Source: Bacteroidota bacterium
GTDB taxonomy: Bacteria; Bacteroidota; Bacteroidia; Chitinophagales; Chitinophagaceae
Direction: 5' to 3'
DNA: 64,000 nucleotides
NCBI GenBank assembly: GCA_947451115.1
Contig: CANFXV010000006.1
Span: forward strand, 25,979-89,978
The notes below the pieces were generated by a model, which was not told where the DNA came from, did no database searches, and was given only the letters and a program-made list of their open reading frames with translations. The stretch's first letter is position 1; each line of letters opens with the position of its first letter. Below are positions 39,958 through 48,631 of the stretch, piece by piece. Position numbers and translations under genes: made by a program.

Positions 39958-42672
39958 ATGAAAAAACTAATTTTAGTGACTACGATGCTTTTGTTTTTGA
40001 TGTCGGCTCAAGCACAATTAAAACCAAGCAATTTATTAACGGAAAATAAAACCAATCCTATTGGCTTAGATATAGCAGCCCCAAGATTTAGTTGGGCATT
40101 GGCGTCTGCCAAAAGAAATCAAAGCCAATCGGCTTATGAAATCAAGGTGATGGATGGCCAACAAATAGTATGGGCCACGCAAAAAGTAAATAGTAGTCAA
40201 TCGGTAATGGTGGAATACGCAGGCCCTGCATTAAAATCTAATACTCAATACCATTGGCAACTAAGGGTATGGGACAAAGAGGGTATTGTTTCTGAATGGA
40301 CAGCTCCAGCTAATTTTCACATTGCTTTTTTAAATGCGAATGATTGGCAAGCCAAATGGATTGAACCAGGTTTTAAAGAAGCAAGCAATAGGCCAAGCCC
40401 ATTGTTTAGAAAACAATTTTCTTCCAATAAAAAAATTGCCCATGCCATCGCCTATATTACTTCGCATGGTATGTATGAAGCACAGATCAATGGACAAAGG
40501 GTAGGCGATGCTTATTTAACGCCAGGTTGGACAAGCTATGCTACTCGTTTACAATACCAAACCTATGATGTTACCAATTTATTGAAAACGGGCAATAATG
40601 CTATTGGGGTCACCCTTGGCAGTGGCTGGTACCGAGGCATTATGGGCTATACCAATAATAAAGATATTTATGGTAAAGACATTGCTTTGTTGTTTCAATT
40701 AAACATTACTTATACGGATGGCAGTAAAGCAGTGGTGGTTTCTGATGATACATGGAAAACTAATACAGGGGCGATTGAATATTCAGAAATTTACAATGGA
40801 GAAACCATTGATGCACGTCAAGAAAAAATTGGTTGGGCTACCATCAATTACAATGATGAGGCATGGTTGAATGCAAAAAGGATAGACAGTTTTAAAAATA
40901 CCAATTTGATTGCTACACAAAATGAGTTGGTCAAAAAACATGAAGTATTTAATCCTATTAAAATATTTACAACACCCAAGGGAGAAAAAGTTATTGATTT
41001 TGGACAAAACTTAGTGGGCTGGGTGGTGATGAAAGCAAAAGGGAATGCAGGGGACAAAATTACTTTGTCTCATGCCGAAGTATTAGACAAACAAGGAAAT
41101 TTTTATACCGCTAATTTGCGTGAAGCCAAGGCCCAAAACAATTATGTATTAAAAGGGGAAGGCGTTGAAGTTTTTGAACCACATTTCACTTGGCAGGGTT
41201 TTAGGTATTTAAGAGTGGAAGGCTATCCTGGAGAAATTACTGCAGACAATTTTACAGCAGTGGCCTTGTATTCAGACATGAAAACAACAGGATCGTTTAC
41301 CAGTTCCAATAAATTAGTAAATCAATTGCAGCACAATATAGAATGGGGACAGAAAGGCAATTTTTTAGATGTGCCCACTGATTGTCCTCAGAGAGATGAG
41401 CGTTTAGGTTGGACAGGAGATGCACAAGTATTTTCTAGAACCGCTACTTTTAATTTGAATGTAAATAACTTTTTTGCCAAATGGTTGAAAGATGTGGCTG
41501 CAGATCAGTTGGAGGGTAAAGTACCTTTTGTCGTGCCCAATATATTAGGTAAGACAGCGGTGAATAGCGCTGGCTGGGCAGATGTGGCTACGATTGTTCC
41601 ATGGAATATGTATTTGGTCTATGGAGATAAAAAAATCTTATCTGATCAATATGCAAGTATGAAGGCCTATGTAGAAAGTTTACGTAAAGCTTCTTGGGGT
41701 GATTTATGGAATACGGGTTTTCATTTTGGAGATTGGTTGTTTTACCGACCAGAGGATGACAATGATGGCCGATCTGCTGTGACAGATAAATATTTAATAG
41801 CACAATGTTTTTATGCGCATTCTACACAACTCCTAATTAATGCGGCCAATGTTTTGGGTAAAAAAGAAGATGTTGAATTTTATACCGATTTATTAGGAAA
41901 AATAAAAGCGGCATTTTTAAGAGAATATGTAACCCCCAATGGAAGATTGGTTTCTGGAACACAGACGGCCTATACCTTGGCCTTGAACTTTGATATGTTA
42001 CCTGAGAATAGTAGAGATCAAGCGGCTAAAAGATTGTCTGAAAATGTCACTAGCTATGAAAATCATTTGACTACTGGATTTTTAGGCACCCCTTATTTAT
42101 GTCATGTTTTGACAAGATTTGGTTATACCAATGTGGCGTATAAATTATTATTGCAAGAAAAATACCCTTCTTGGTTATATCCAGTGAAGATGGGGGCTAC
42201 CACTATTTGGGAAAGATGGGATGGACAAAAACCTGATAGTACATTTCAAACCACAGGCATGAACTCCTTCAATCACTATTCTTATGGGGCTATTGGAGAT
42301 TGGATGTACCGTCAAATGGTGGGCTTGGATACTTATGAAGATGGGGTTGGTTACCAGCATAGTAAAGTGCAACCACATATTGGAGGTGGCTTCACGCATG
42401 CATCGGCTTCATTAGATACCTATTATGGTCAATTAAGCAGTGGCTGGAAAATACAAGGGGATAGTATTTATTTGGAGGTATCTATTCCTGCCAATACCTA
42501 TGCCTCTGTTTTTATTCCTACCTATGATATTAATTTAGTGACTGAAAATGGAGGGCCTTTAAAAAATGGCAATGGCATTAGTTTAGTAGGTCAAAAAAAT
42601 AATTATTATGAAACTAAGTTAGGGTCGGGGGACTATCATTTTATCATTAAGAAAGAAAAAATGAAAGATTAG
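39958..42672 (+). CDS. GH78 alpha-L-rhamnosidase, exported
   Basis: Inverting alpha-L-rhamnosidase that releases rhamnose from glycans or glycosides. The ATG at 39958 is chosen over a TTG nine bases upstream because it gives a clean signal peptide (MKKLILVTTMLL...AQAQ). The protein has 904 residues. An Ig-like domain near residues 20-125 is followed by Bac_rhamnosid_N with DxxLTPGWTSY-like features, then the (alpha/alpha)6 barrel. The barrel carries the family motif QRDERLGWTGD with D480 and E481, and the segment TTIWERWDG with E752, a probable catalytic base. A C-terminal beta-sandwich closes the protein. It is the last gene of the operon, 35 bases after the kinase, and a strong terminator follows 18 bases after its stop. 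It complements the GH106 enzyme, probably with a different linkage preference. Confidence 0.92.
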   Translation: MKKLILVTTMLLFLMSAQAQLKPSNLLTENKTNPIGLDIAAPRFSWALASAKRNQSQSAYEIKVMDGQQIVWATQKVNSSQSVMVEYAGPALKSNTQYHWQLRVWDKEGIVSEWTAPANFHIAFLNANDWQAKWIEPGFKEASNRPSPLFRKQFSSNKKIAHAIAYITSHGMYEAQINGQRVGDAYLTPGWTSYATRLQYQTYDVTNLLKTGNNAIGVTLGSGWYRGIMGYTNNKDIYGKDIALLFQLNITYTDGSKAVVVSDDTWKTNTGAIEYSEIYNGETIDARQEKIGWATINYNDEAWLNAKRIDSFKNTNLIATQNELVKKHEVFNPIKIFTTPKGEKVIDFGQNLVGWVVMKAKGNAGDKITLSHAEVLDKQGNFYTANLREAKAQNNYVLKGEGVEVFEPHFTWQGFRYLRVEGYPGEITADNFTAVALYSDMKTTGSFTSSNKLVNQLQHNIEWGQKGNFLDVPTDCPQRDERLGWTGDAQVFSRTATFNLNVNNFFAKWLKDVAADQLEGKVPFVVPNILGKTAVNSAGWADVATIVPWNMYLVYGDKKILSDQYASMKAYVESLRKASWGDLWNTGFHFGDWLFYRPEDDNDGRSAVTDKYLIAQCFYAHSTQLLINAANVLGKKEDVEFYTDLLGKIKAAFLREYVTPNGRLVSGTQTAYTLALNFDMLPENSRDQAAKRLSENVTSYENHLTTGFLGTPYLCHVLTRFGYTNVAYKLLLQEKYPSWLYPVKMGATTIWERWDGQKPDSTFQTTGMNSFNHYSYGAIGDWMYRQMVGLDTYEDGVGYQHSKVQPHIGGGFTHASASLDTYYGQLSSGWKIQGDSIYLEVSIPANTYASVFIPTYDINLVTENGGPLKNGNGISLVGQKNNYYETKLGSGDYHFIIKKEKMKD

Positions 42673-42690
42673 TTTAAATTATTTCCAAAT

Positions 42691-42723
42691 AAAAAAGCCC
42701 CCCGAAATTCGAGGGGCTTTTTT
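42691..42723. terminator. Bidirectional intrinsic terminator between the rhamnose operon and htrA
   Basis: The hairpin has arms AAAAAGCCCC and GGGGCTTTTT around a short CCGAAATTCGA loop. The A-tract on one side and the T-tract on the other let it work in both directions. It sits between convergent genes, 18 bases after the GH78 stop and 16 bases from the protease stop. Confidence 0.92.
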
Positions 42724-42739
42724 ATAATTACTATTTAGC

Positions 42740-44269
42740 TTATTCATTCAAGTTTAATATGAAAGCGTAATTGCCAAAATATCCTGGATAAACTCCACCA
42801 ATTTTTATATTCGTACTTGTAGATTTCTTCAAAGCCTCGTAAAACTCTTCTACTGTTTTCACTGGCTCTTCGTTCACATGTGTAATGACAAATCCTTTTT
42901 CAATTCTACTCTTACTTAATATGCCATTGCCTAGTTCTTTAATAATCACACCACCTTCTAAATCATTTTTTTCAGCAGTGGCCTTGTCTAAAGTTTCTAG
43001 TCTACCACCTAATTTTTCGGCAGGTTTACTGCTCTTGGCTAAGTCGGCACTGCCTAATTTTGCTTTGAAGGTAACATCAATGGTCATTTCTTTGCCATCA
43101 CGTTTGATCAACAAACTTGCTTTGTCTCCTGGCTTGTATCTTGCTACTTGTTCTTGTAATTCAGGGGAAGTTTTTACAGCAATGCCATTTAATTTTAATA
43201 ACACATCGCCTTTTTTAATGCCTGCCGATTTTGCAGCACCACCTTCTAATACATCTGTAATTAAAATACCATCACCTTCTTTATATTTGGTATTTAAATC
43301 CTCATTCATTTTTTTAATTTGATCTTCAGACATGTCCTCTCTAGGATAACTAATGCCTAAATAAGCTCTTTGCACTGTACCATATTTTACAATATCGGTG
43401 ACTACTTTTTTAACAATGTTTACAGGAATGGCATAGGAGTAACCTGCATAAGAACCAGTAGGAGAGGCGATGGCCGAATTAATGCCTACCAATTCACCGC
43501 TGGTATTGACTAAAGCGCCACCGCTATTGCCCTGATTCACTGCAGCATCTGTTTGTAAGAAAGATTCTACAGGTTTATCACTTTGTCTTGAATTGATATC
43601 AATGGATCTATTTTTTGCACTGATGATGCCCGCTGTAATGGTTACATCTAAACTTAATGGATACCCAATTGCCAGCACCCATTGTCCTAATTTAATTTCA
43701 TCGCTATTGCCATACACTAAATAAGGAAGGTTGCTCGCATCAATTTTAATCACTGCAATATCGCTACTTGCATCTACGCCAATAACTTTTGCTTTGTAAG
43801 TTTTTTTATTGGTGAGCGTCACATTAATTTCATCGGCGCCATTCACCACATGGTTGTTGGTAACAATATATCCATCAGCTGTAATTAGAACGCCACTTCC
43901 GCTGGCTCTTTGTTCTGGTTGAATTCTTGGCCCACCAAAAAAGTCTCCAAACATATCCTCATCCCCAAACAAATCCCCAAAAGGGTTTCTTTGTTTTTTT
44001 TGATTTTGATTGGATTCGATTTTTTTTGCATTGGTCTTGGTTTTAATATGCACCACTGCAGGGGAGGCGGTACTAGCAGCGGGGGTAAAATCTACAGTCG
44101 TACCTGGGGCATTCCCATTAAAAAAATTAGCATAATTAGACGGCAATCTGCCATCATTTTCAAAGGCCGAATTGGTTTTAGACAATTTGCCATAACTCCA
44201 CATACTTCCAATAGTAGTTAAAGCACTAATACCCATAATGGCTAATACATTTTTAAAATTCAAATTCAT
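42740..44269 (-). CDS. HtrA/DegP-family periplasmic serine protease
   Basis: Envelope protein quality-control protease. The 509-residue protein starts with a hydrophobic segment (about residues 8-27), either a signal peptide or a membrane anchor. The trypsin-like domain shows the full triad: H140 in TNNHVV, D170 in SSDIAVIKID and S249 in QGNSGGALV. A Gly/Phe-rich, acidic linker at about 96-113 (FGDLFGDEDMFGDFFGG) precedes the protease domain. A first PDZ domain lies near residues 300-400 and a second, more diverged, near 415-509. Upstream on the same strand, 145 bases away, is the acyl-CoA reductase gene. I saw no recognisable stress promoter in that gap. Confidence 0.93.
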   Translation of the reverse strand: MNLNFKNVLAIMGISALTTIGSMWSYGKLSKTNSAFENDGRLPSNYANFFNGNAPGTTVDFTPAASTASPAVVHIKTKTNAKKIESNQNQKKQRNPFGDLFGDEDMFGDFFGGPRIQPEQRASGSGVLITADGYIVTNNHVVNGADEINVTLTNKKTYKAKVIGVDASSDIAVIKIDASNLPYLVYGNSDEIKLGQWVLAIGYPLSLDVTITAGIISAKNRSIDINSRQSDKPVESFLQTDAAVNQGNSGGALVNTSGELVGINSAIASPTGSYAGYSYAIPVNIVKKVVTDIVKYGTVQRAYLGISYPREDMSEDQIKKMNEDLNTKYKEGDGILITDVLEGGAAKSAGIKKGDVLLKLNGIAVKTSPELQEQVARYKPGDKASLLIKRDGKEMTIDVTFKAKLGSADLAKSSKPAEKLGGRLETLDKATAEKNDLEGGVIIKELGNGILSKSRIEKGFVITHVNEEPVKTVEEFYEALKKSTSTNIKIGGVYPGYFGNYAFILNLNE

Positions 44270-44398
44270 AATTGCATTTTTTTATGTTTAACTAAATATT
44301 TATAAATTTTTCTACAAATCCTGTGCCAAATCATTCGCAAAATAACAAATCTGCAATTTGGTCACAAAATGATTTAGCTGCTTTAACAAAAAATTGAC

Positions 44399-44414
44399 GC
44401 CCTTTTCCAAAGGC
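44399..44414 (-). terminator. Weak candidate terminator after the acyl-CoA reductase gene
   Basis: Read on the minus strand, the sequence immediately after the stop codon forms GCCTTT-GGA-AAAGGGC with one unpaired base, followed within ten bases by a run of six T residues. The stem is short, so read-through into the protease gene is possible. Confidence 0.3.
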
Positions 44415-45407
44415 TTAAAGACTACTTAAAAATTCAAGGGTATCCACGCCATCTGCATATTGCATTAAGCTTGGGGTTTGAGGGCTTCCAAACGGTACCC
44501 CGGTTTTGCCCACAATACATTGCACATCGGCACTATCAATAGTAGGAAATTGGCCAGGGGTATAAAACTGATAATGAATCTGGGAAATGGCTGCAAATGG
44601 AGAGGGGTTTTCGCTAAGCAAAATGCCCCCAGAATCCATGTAAAATTGTCGGTTCAGCATCAAAAGTGCCAGTTGGTAGTCGTAATTGTGTTTGAATTTA
44701 TGTTCATCTCCTAAATAATTGTATTTCTTTAAAGCCTCAATCAAGGGGATAAAATCATAGTCCTTGGGCACCCAAATTTGAGTAATATTTCTGCAGCCCA
44801 TCCCAAAATATAGCATCATATCATCGGCCAATAAATCAATTTCCGCTGGCGTCTCCAATCCATCCAAAATAGCCACTGATGTTTTGTTTTTTCTGATGAT
44901 GTGGGGGTATTTGCCAAAATATTGCTCAAAATACCGGCCTGTATTATTGCTGCCTGTGGCGATATAGGCATCGCAGTTTTTTAACTGTTCTTGCACCTGA
45001 ATTAAGTCCTTAAAAGCTGGGTCAATCATTTGCAAAGAAGCAATCACATATTCCATCAAAGGCTTGTCCTTGGAGGAAAGTTTTACCACTGCTGTATGAC
45101 CTGCCATTAAACTGCTGAGTAAATCATGAAATCCCACTAGGGGGATATTCCCTGCCATCACAATGCCTATTTTTTTACCAGTGGGGGCATCTGAAATAGC
45201 GGGGTAACTGGCCACCCAATTTTGAAGTAAGTCAAGGGCTAGAAATTGTTGATTGATTTGAGCCAAAGCATGGTCTATAAAATGGGGCAAAAACCATGCA
45301 TTTTGCTGATAGGCGCTATTTTTAGCCACCTCCAATTGATCGTTTCCTGGGTTTAAAAATTGAGTGCCTAAAGTAAAAAAAGCCTTTATTCTTGCTTGTA
45401 AGTTCAT
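44415..45407 (-). CDS. LuxC-type acyl-CoA reductase
   Basis: Predicted to reduce acyl-CoA or an acyl-enzyme to a fatty aldehyde with NADPH. The 330-residue protein matches the LuxC-like acyl-CoA reductase family (Pfam LuxC). Features are the cofactor-binding GIVMAGNIPLVGFHD segment, the TGSNNTGRYFEQYF segment, and the probable catalytic C205 in YFGMGCRNITQIW. No luciferase, acyl-protein synthetase or transferase genes are nearby, so this is not a lux operon. It is divergent from a ferredoxin gene, with start codons 58 bases apart; I recall this pair as recurrent in Bacteroidota. The physiological acyl substrate is unknown. Confidence 0.85.
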   Translation of the reverse strand: MNLQARIKAFFTLGTQFLNPGNDQLEVAKNSAYQQNAWFLPHFIDHALAQINQQFLALDLLQNWVASYPAISDAPTGKKIGIVMAGNIPLVGFHDLLSSLMAGHTAVVKLSSKDKPLMEYVIASLQMIDPAFKDLIQVQEQLKNCDAYIATGSNNTGRYFEQYFGKYPHIIRKNKTSVAILDGLETPAEIDLLADDMMLYFGMGCRNITQIWVPKDYDFIPLIEALKKYNYLGDEHKFKHNYDYQLALLMLNRQFYMDSGGILLSENPSPFAAISQIHYQFYTPGQFPTIDSADVQCIVGKTGVPFGSPQTPSLMQYADGVDTLEFLSSL

Positions 45408-45425
45408 GCTTGTTCTATATATTTG
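45396..45425 (+). promoter_or_regulatory. Candidate Bacteroidota promoter for the ferredoxin gene
   Basis: The element TATATTTG at 45418-45425 fits the Bacteroidota -7 consensus TAnnTTTG exactly. A TTG at 45396-45398 sits 19 bases upstream and can serve as the -33 element. Transcription would start near 45430, giving a leader of about 36 bases. The upstream half lies inside the first codons of the divergent acyl-CoA reductase gene. Confidence 0.5.
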
Positions 45426-45465
45426 TAGGGCAAAATTACGTTACTAATTATTTAAATAATTTATT

Positions 45466-45813
45466 ATGGCTATCAAAATTACGGATGAGTGTATTAACTG
45501 CGGTGCTTGCGAACCAGAATGTCCAAATAACGCTATTTACGAAGGTGGTGTAGAATGGGCTGTTGCCGATGGTACTACAGTAAAAGGTGCTTTCACTTTA
45601 TTAGATGGTACTTCAGTAGATGCAAGTCAAAGAATTGCACCTGTAGCTGCAGATACTTATTATATTACACCCAATAAGTGTACAGAATGTCAAGGTTTTC
45701 ATGAAGAACCACAATGTGCTGCGGTTTGTCCAGTAGATTGTTGCATACCCGACGAATTGTATGTAGAAACCGTCGAAGTGTTGCTGGCTAAAAAAGATAG
45801 ATTACATAGCTAA
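45466..45813 (+). CDS. 2[4Fe-4S] ferredoxin
   Basis: Small cytoplasmic electron carrier of 115 residues. The first cluster motif is C9-xx-C12-xx-C15-xxx-C19-P. The second is C72-xx-C75-x8-C84-xxx-C88-P, with the eight-residue insertion typical of the Allochromatium-type dicluster ferredoxins. Further cysteines C92 and C93 follow. About 50 residues separate the two motifs, more than in clostridial ferredoxins. The redox partner is not evident, although the divergent acyl-CoA reductase may be linked through regulation. A terminator follows the stop. Confidence 0.93.
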   Translation: MAIKITDECINCGACEPECPNNAIYEGGVEWAVADGTTVKGAFTLLDGTSVDASQRIAPVAADTYYITPNKCTECQGFHEEPQCAAVCPVDCCIPDELYVETVEVLLAKKDRLHS

Positions 45814-45823
45814 ATCATATTTT

Positions 45824-45851
45824 AAAAAGGGAATTGATTTTCCCTTTTTTT
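45824..45851 (+). terminator. Intrinsic terminator after the ferredoxin gene
   Basis: The arms AAAAGGGAA and TTCCCTTTT surround a short TTGATT loop, and the T-rich 3' arm extends into TTTTTTTA. It begins 10 bases after the ferredoxin stop and ends before the D-Ala-D-Ala ligase start. Confidence 0.8.
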
Positions 45852-45892
45852 ATGCCTTGTATTAAGTAAGTTTGAGGCATCAATTACCATCC

Positions 45893-46879
45893 ATGAAAAA
45901 AAAGGTTGCATTGGTTACTGGAGGTTTAAGTTCAGAAGCGCAGATTAGTTACAAAAGTGCGCAGACAGTACTGAATGCACTAGATAAAAATAAGTATGAG
46001 GTTTACCTAATTGATGTGCATCCTACAGGTTGGTGGTATGAAAACCAATTGGGCGAGGAAGTGGCTGTTGATAAATCCGATTTTAGCATTGTGGAGGCAG
46101 GAGAAAAAATAAATTTTGATCTAGCACTGATGTGCATTCATGGAACCCCTGGTGAAGATGGAAAAATGCAGGGCTATTTTGATTTGATTGGCTTGCCATA
46201 TACCAGTTGCAATACGGCCACCTCCGCATTAACTTTTAATAAAAGATATACCGTGGCAGTGGCAGGATTTGGTGGGGTGAACGTAGCAAGATCCTTGCAT
46301 ATTTTCATAGACCAACCATTGACGGTTACACAAATTTTAGCAGAAGTAAAATTACCCTTATTTGTAAAACCCAATAATGGCGGAAGTAGTTTTGGTATCA
46401 GCAAAGTAAATACTGAAAAAGAATTGGCGCCTGCTTTGGAAAAAGCATTTAAGGAAGACAAGGAAGTGTTGGTAGAAGAATTTATTAGTGGAAGAGAATT
46501 TACCATTGGGGTTTTTAAATCTAAGGGGGTGACTACAGTATTGCCCATCACTGAAATTAAAACCGAGAATGAATTTTTTGATTTTGCGGCAAAATATGAA
46601 GGCAAGAGTGAAGAAATTACGCCTGCAAAAATAACCGATGCCATGTTTGCCGATTTAACATCTGCAGCCAAAAAAGTATACGATATTTTTAATTGTAGTG
46701 GAGTGGTGAGAATAGATTTTATCTACAACGAAATTGTACAAAAAGCATATTTGTTGGAAGTGAATACCGTACCTGGTCAAAGTGAGGCCAGCATTATCCC
46801 ACAACAAGTAAAAGCCATGGGTTGGAGCTTGACCGATTTTTATGGAACCATTATTGAAGATTGCTTATCTTCCAAATAA
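45893..46879 (+). CDS. ddl: D-alanine--D-alanine ligase
   Basis: Makes D-alanyl-D-alanine for peptidoglycan in the cytoplasm using ATP. The ATG at 45893 is preferred to a TTG 21 bases upstream because it gives the canonical start MKKKVALVTGG. The protein has 328 residues, close to the family length. ATP-grasp features are E15 (SSEAQIS), the HGTPGEDG loop at 83-90, VKPNNGGSSFG at 159-168, VEEFISGREF at 194-203, and metal ligands D275 (RIDF), E289 and N291 (EVNTVPG). The PASTA protein gene starts 17 bases downstream and is probably in the same operon. Confidence 0.95.
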   Translation: MKKKVALVTGGLSSEAQISYKSAQTVLNALDKNKYEVYLIDVHPTGWWYENQLGEEVAVDKSDFSIVEAGEKINFDLALMCIHGTPGEDGKMQGYFDLIGLPYTSCNTATSALTFNKRYTVAVAGFGGVNVARSLHIFIDQPLTVTQILAEVKLPLFVKPNNGGSSFGISKVNTEKELAPALEKAFKEDKEVLVEEFISGREFTIGVFKSKGVTTVLPITEIKTENEFFDFAAKYEGKSEEITPAKITDAMFADLTSAAKKVYDIFNCSGVVRIDFIYNEIVQKAYLLEVNTVPGQSEASIIPQQVKAMGWSLTDFYGTIIEDCLSSK

Positions 46880-46896
46880 CCCAAAAAATAATTCAT

Positions 46897-47721
46897 TTGG
46901 AATTCATTGATAAATTATTAAAAAAGCCTTTGTGGGTAAATGTCTTAACAGGCATTGGGGCAGTGATTGTCTTAATTGTACTATTTTTCTTTTCCTTAGG
47001 TTGGATTACAGGCAATGGTAAAACCGAAAAAGTACCCAATGTGATTGGCTTAGATGTATTGGCAGCGCAAAAAAATATCAAGGCCTTGGGTTTTGATGTC
47101 GTGTTACAGGATTCTATTTATGTAGATACTTTAGCAAGAAATGGGGTATTGAGACAAACACCAGAAGCGGATGAGGTCGTAAAAAAAGGAAGAACCATCT
47201 ATCTAACCATTAATAGAGTCATTGCGCCACAGGTGGACATGCCTAATTTGATTGGCTTTTCTTTAAAAAGTGCACAGACCTATTTAAAAGTTTTAGGTTT
47301 AAGAATGGGGGCCATTAATTTAGTGACCAACCGAAATAAGAATGTTATCATTGATCAATTGGTGGGGGCAAGTCCTATTGCACCAGGTACCAAAATATCC
47401 TCTGGTACCATGATCAATTTCACTGTAGGGGATGGAGGCAATGGCGTAGGTATGGAAGTTCCCGATTTGATTGGGATGACGGTGGAAATGGCTAAAGCTA
47501 CTTTATTGAATATGGGATTAAGTGTTGGCAATATTAGTTCCTCAGCAAGCATACAAGATACTGCTACAGCCTTTGTAATTATGCAAACCCCAACTGCTTA
47601 TTCTGCTACCTTAGATTCTTTGGGCATGCCTTTAAAAAATTCCACGATGCAAGGGGGCTCCATTGATATAGTCATAGATAAAGTAGCACCAGCTATTTCG
47701 AAAAGAGATTCTATTAAATAA
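46897..47721 (+). CDS. Membrane-anchored PASTA-domain protein
   Basis: Probable peptidoglycan-associated envelope protein. I chose the TTG at 46897, which gives MEFIDKLLKKPLW and starts 17 bases after the ligase stop. An in-frame TTG at 46861 would overlap the ligase and add twelve residues without improving the N-terminus. The 274-residue product has one membrane segment near residues 14-35 and then three PASTA domains at about 46-110, 115-185 and 190-268, each opening with VPNVIGL, MPNLIGF or VPDLIGM. There is no kinase or transpeptidase domain, unlike PknB or PBP2x. Its position after ddl suggests a cell-wall role; the exact function is unknown. Confidence 0.85.
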   Translation: MEFIDKLLKKPLWVNVLTGIGAVIVLIVLFFFSLGWITGNGKTEKVPNVIGLDVLAAQKNIKALGFDVVLQDSIYVDTLARNGVLRQTPEADEVVKKGRTIYLTINRVIAPQVDMPNLIGFSLKSAQTYLKVLGLRMGAINLVTNRNKNVIIDQLVGASPIAPGTKISSGTMINFTVGDGGNGVGMEVPDLIGMTVEMAKATLLNMGLSVGNISSSASIQDTATAFVIMQTPTAYSATLDSLGMPLKNSTMQGGSIDIVIDKVAPAISKRDSIK

Positions 47722-47745
47722 ATTACAACTATTAATACCAATAAA

Positions 47746-48054
47746 ATGCAAACCATTACCGTAGAAGCTTTAAAAGCAAAATTAGATGCAGGAGAAAAAT
47801 TAAATTTAGTAGATGTGCGTGAGCCACATGAACATGCTGCTTTTAATATAGGTGGTATCTTATTGCCACTAGGTCAAGTACAAACATTACAAATTGATGC
47901 TATAGAAGATTTAAAAGAAGAAATAGTTTATGTTTATTGTCGCAGTGGTAATAGAAGTGGTCAAGCCTGTATGATGTTAGAACCTTATGGTTTTAAAAAT
48001 GTCGTGAATGTAGCTGGAGGTATGTTGGATTGGGAAGCAAAGTTCCCGGGCTAA
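47746..48054 (+). CDS. Single-domain rhodanese-like protein
   Basis: A 102-residue rhodanese domain, likely cytoplasmic because no signal peptide is present. The conserved opening LVDVREPHEHAAFNIGG and the active-site loop VYCRSGNRS with C65 are both intact, so sulfurtransferase activity is plausible. It ends with GGMLDWE, as usual for the family. It lies 24 bases after the PASTA gene and converges on the next gene with a five-base gap. The sulfur acceptor is unknown. Confidence 0.9.
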   Translation: MQTITVEALKAKLDAGEKLNLVDVREPHEHAAFNIGGILLPLGQVQTLQIDAIEDLKEEIVYVYCRSGNRSGQACMMLEPYGFKNVVNVAGGMLDWEAKFPG

Positions 48055-48059
48055 TTAAC

Positions 48060-48608
48060 TTATTTTATTTGTTTGATAATTACTAGGGGATCGCTTAGTC
48101 TAGCTTGATCTAATAGGTTCACCAAGGCCATGGTTTTTTGCGTTTTAATATCGCTCAATCCATTTAAAATAGTCCAGGAATCTTTTAATAAATAAAAGAC
48201 ATTGGTGGTTAAATTCAGTGTTCTAGTTTTTGTTAATTCATCCCTAATATTTGTTGCATAGAATTTTTCAATTTCATTCAGTTGATAAATGTAGGTATCA
48301 ATGGCCTTTTTGGGCTTATTGGTTAAGCACCAATCATTGAGCAGTCTCATTTTTCTAGGACTGTTGCTCGTAATCATATCAGCAGACAATTGGTAAATAA
48401 GTCCATCTATTTTCCATCTAAGTTCATTATAGATAGCCAAAGCGCTGTCTTTTTGATTTTGCGAAGTACAATGGGTGTATAGATACAATTCAGTGTTGTA
48501 CTTGGTATCAATCAATCTATTCATTAAACCTTGGTGGGTGTTTTTTTGAGCGACCATTGGGAAGTACAATAAAAGCAGTAAGCAAATTATGGATAGCGTT
48601 TTTTTCAT
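48060..48608 (-). CDS. Small secreted helical protein in an operon with a caspase-like protease
   Basis: I do not recognise this 182-residue protein. Residues 1-20 are a signal peptide (MKKTLSIICLLLLLYFPMVAQ). The mature part looks mostly helical, with two cysteines (in YTHCTSQ and NDWCLTN), both exported, and an internal stretch around YNELRWKIDGLIYQLSADM. It begins 23 bases after the stop of the caspase-like gene on the same strand and is almost certainly co-transcribed with it. No enzymatic motif is visible. A periplasmic or outer-surface location contrasts with the apparently cytoplasmic caspase. Confidence 0.75.
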   Translation of the reverse strand: MKKTLSIICLLLLLYFPMVAQKNTHQGLMNRLIDTKYNTELYLYTHCTSQNQKDSALAIYNELRWKIDGLIYQLSADMITSNSPRKMRLLNDWCLTNKPKKAIDTYIYQLNEIEKFYATNIRDELTKTRTLNLTTNVFYLLKDSWTILNGLSDIKTQKTMALVNLLDQARLSDPLVIIKQIK

Positions 48609-48631
48609 CGTTGGTTATTTTTTAAAATGAA

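Noticed and set aside
42885..43322. Plus-strand open frame of 145 codons within the HtrA gene
   Set aside because: It lies wholly inside a protease gene with an intact catalytic triad and PDZ domain, and has no recognisable motif.
44415..45407. Part of a lux bioluminescence operon
   Set aside because: Only the LuxC-type reductase is present; no luciferase subunits, acyl-protein synthetase or transferase lie nearby.
45872..45892. TTG at 45872 as the start of D-Ala-D-Ala ligase
   Set aside because: It adds MRHQLPS, which is not part of the family. The ATG at 45893 gives the canonical MKKKVALVTGG start.
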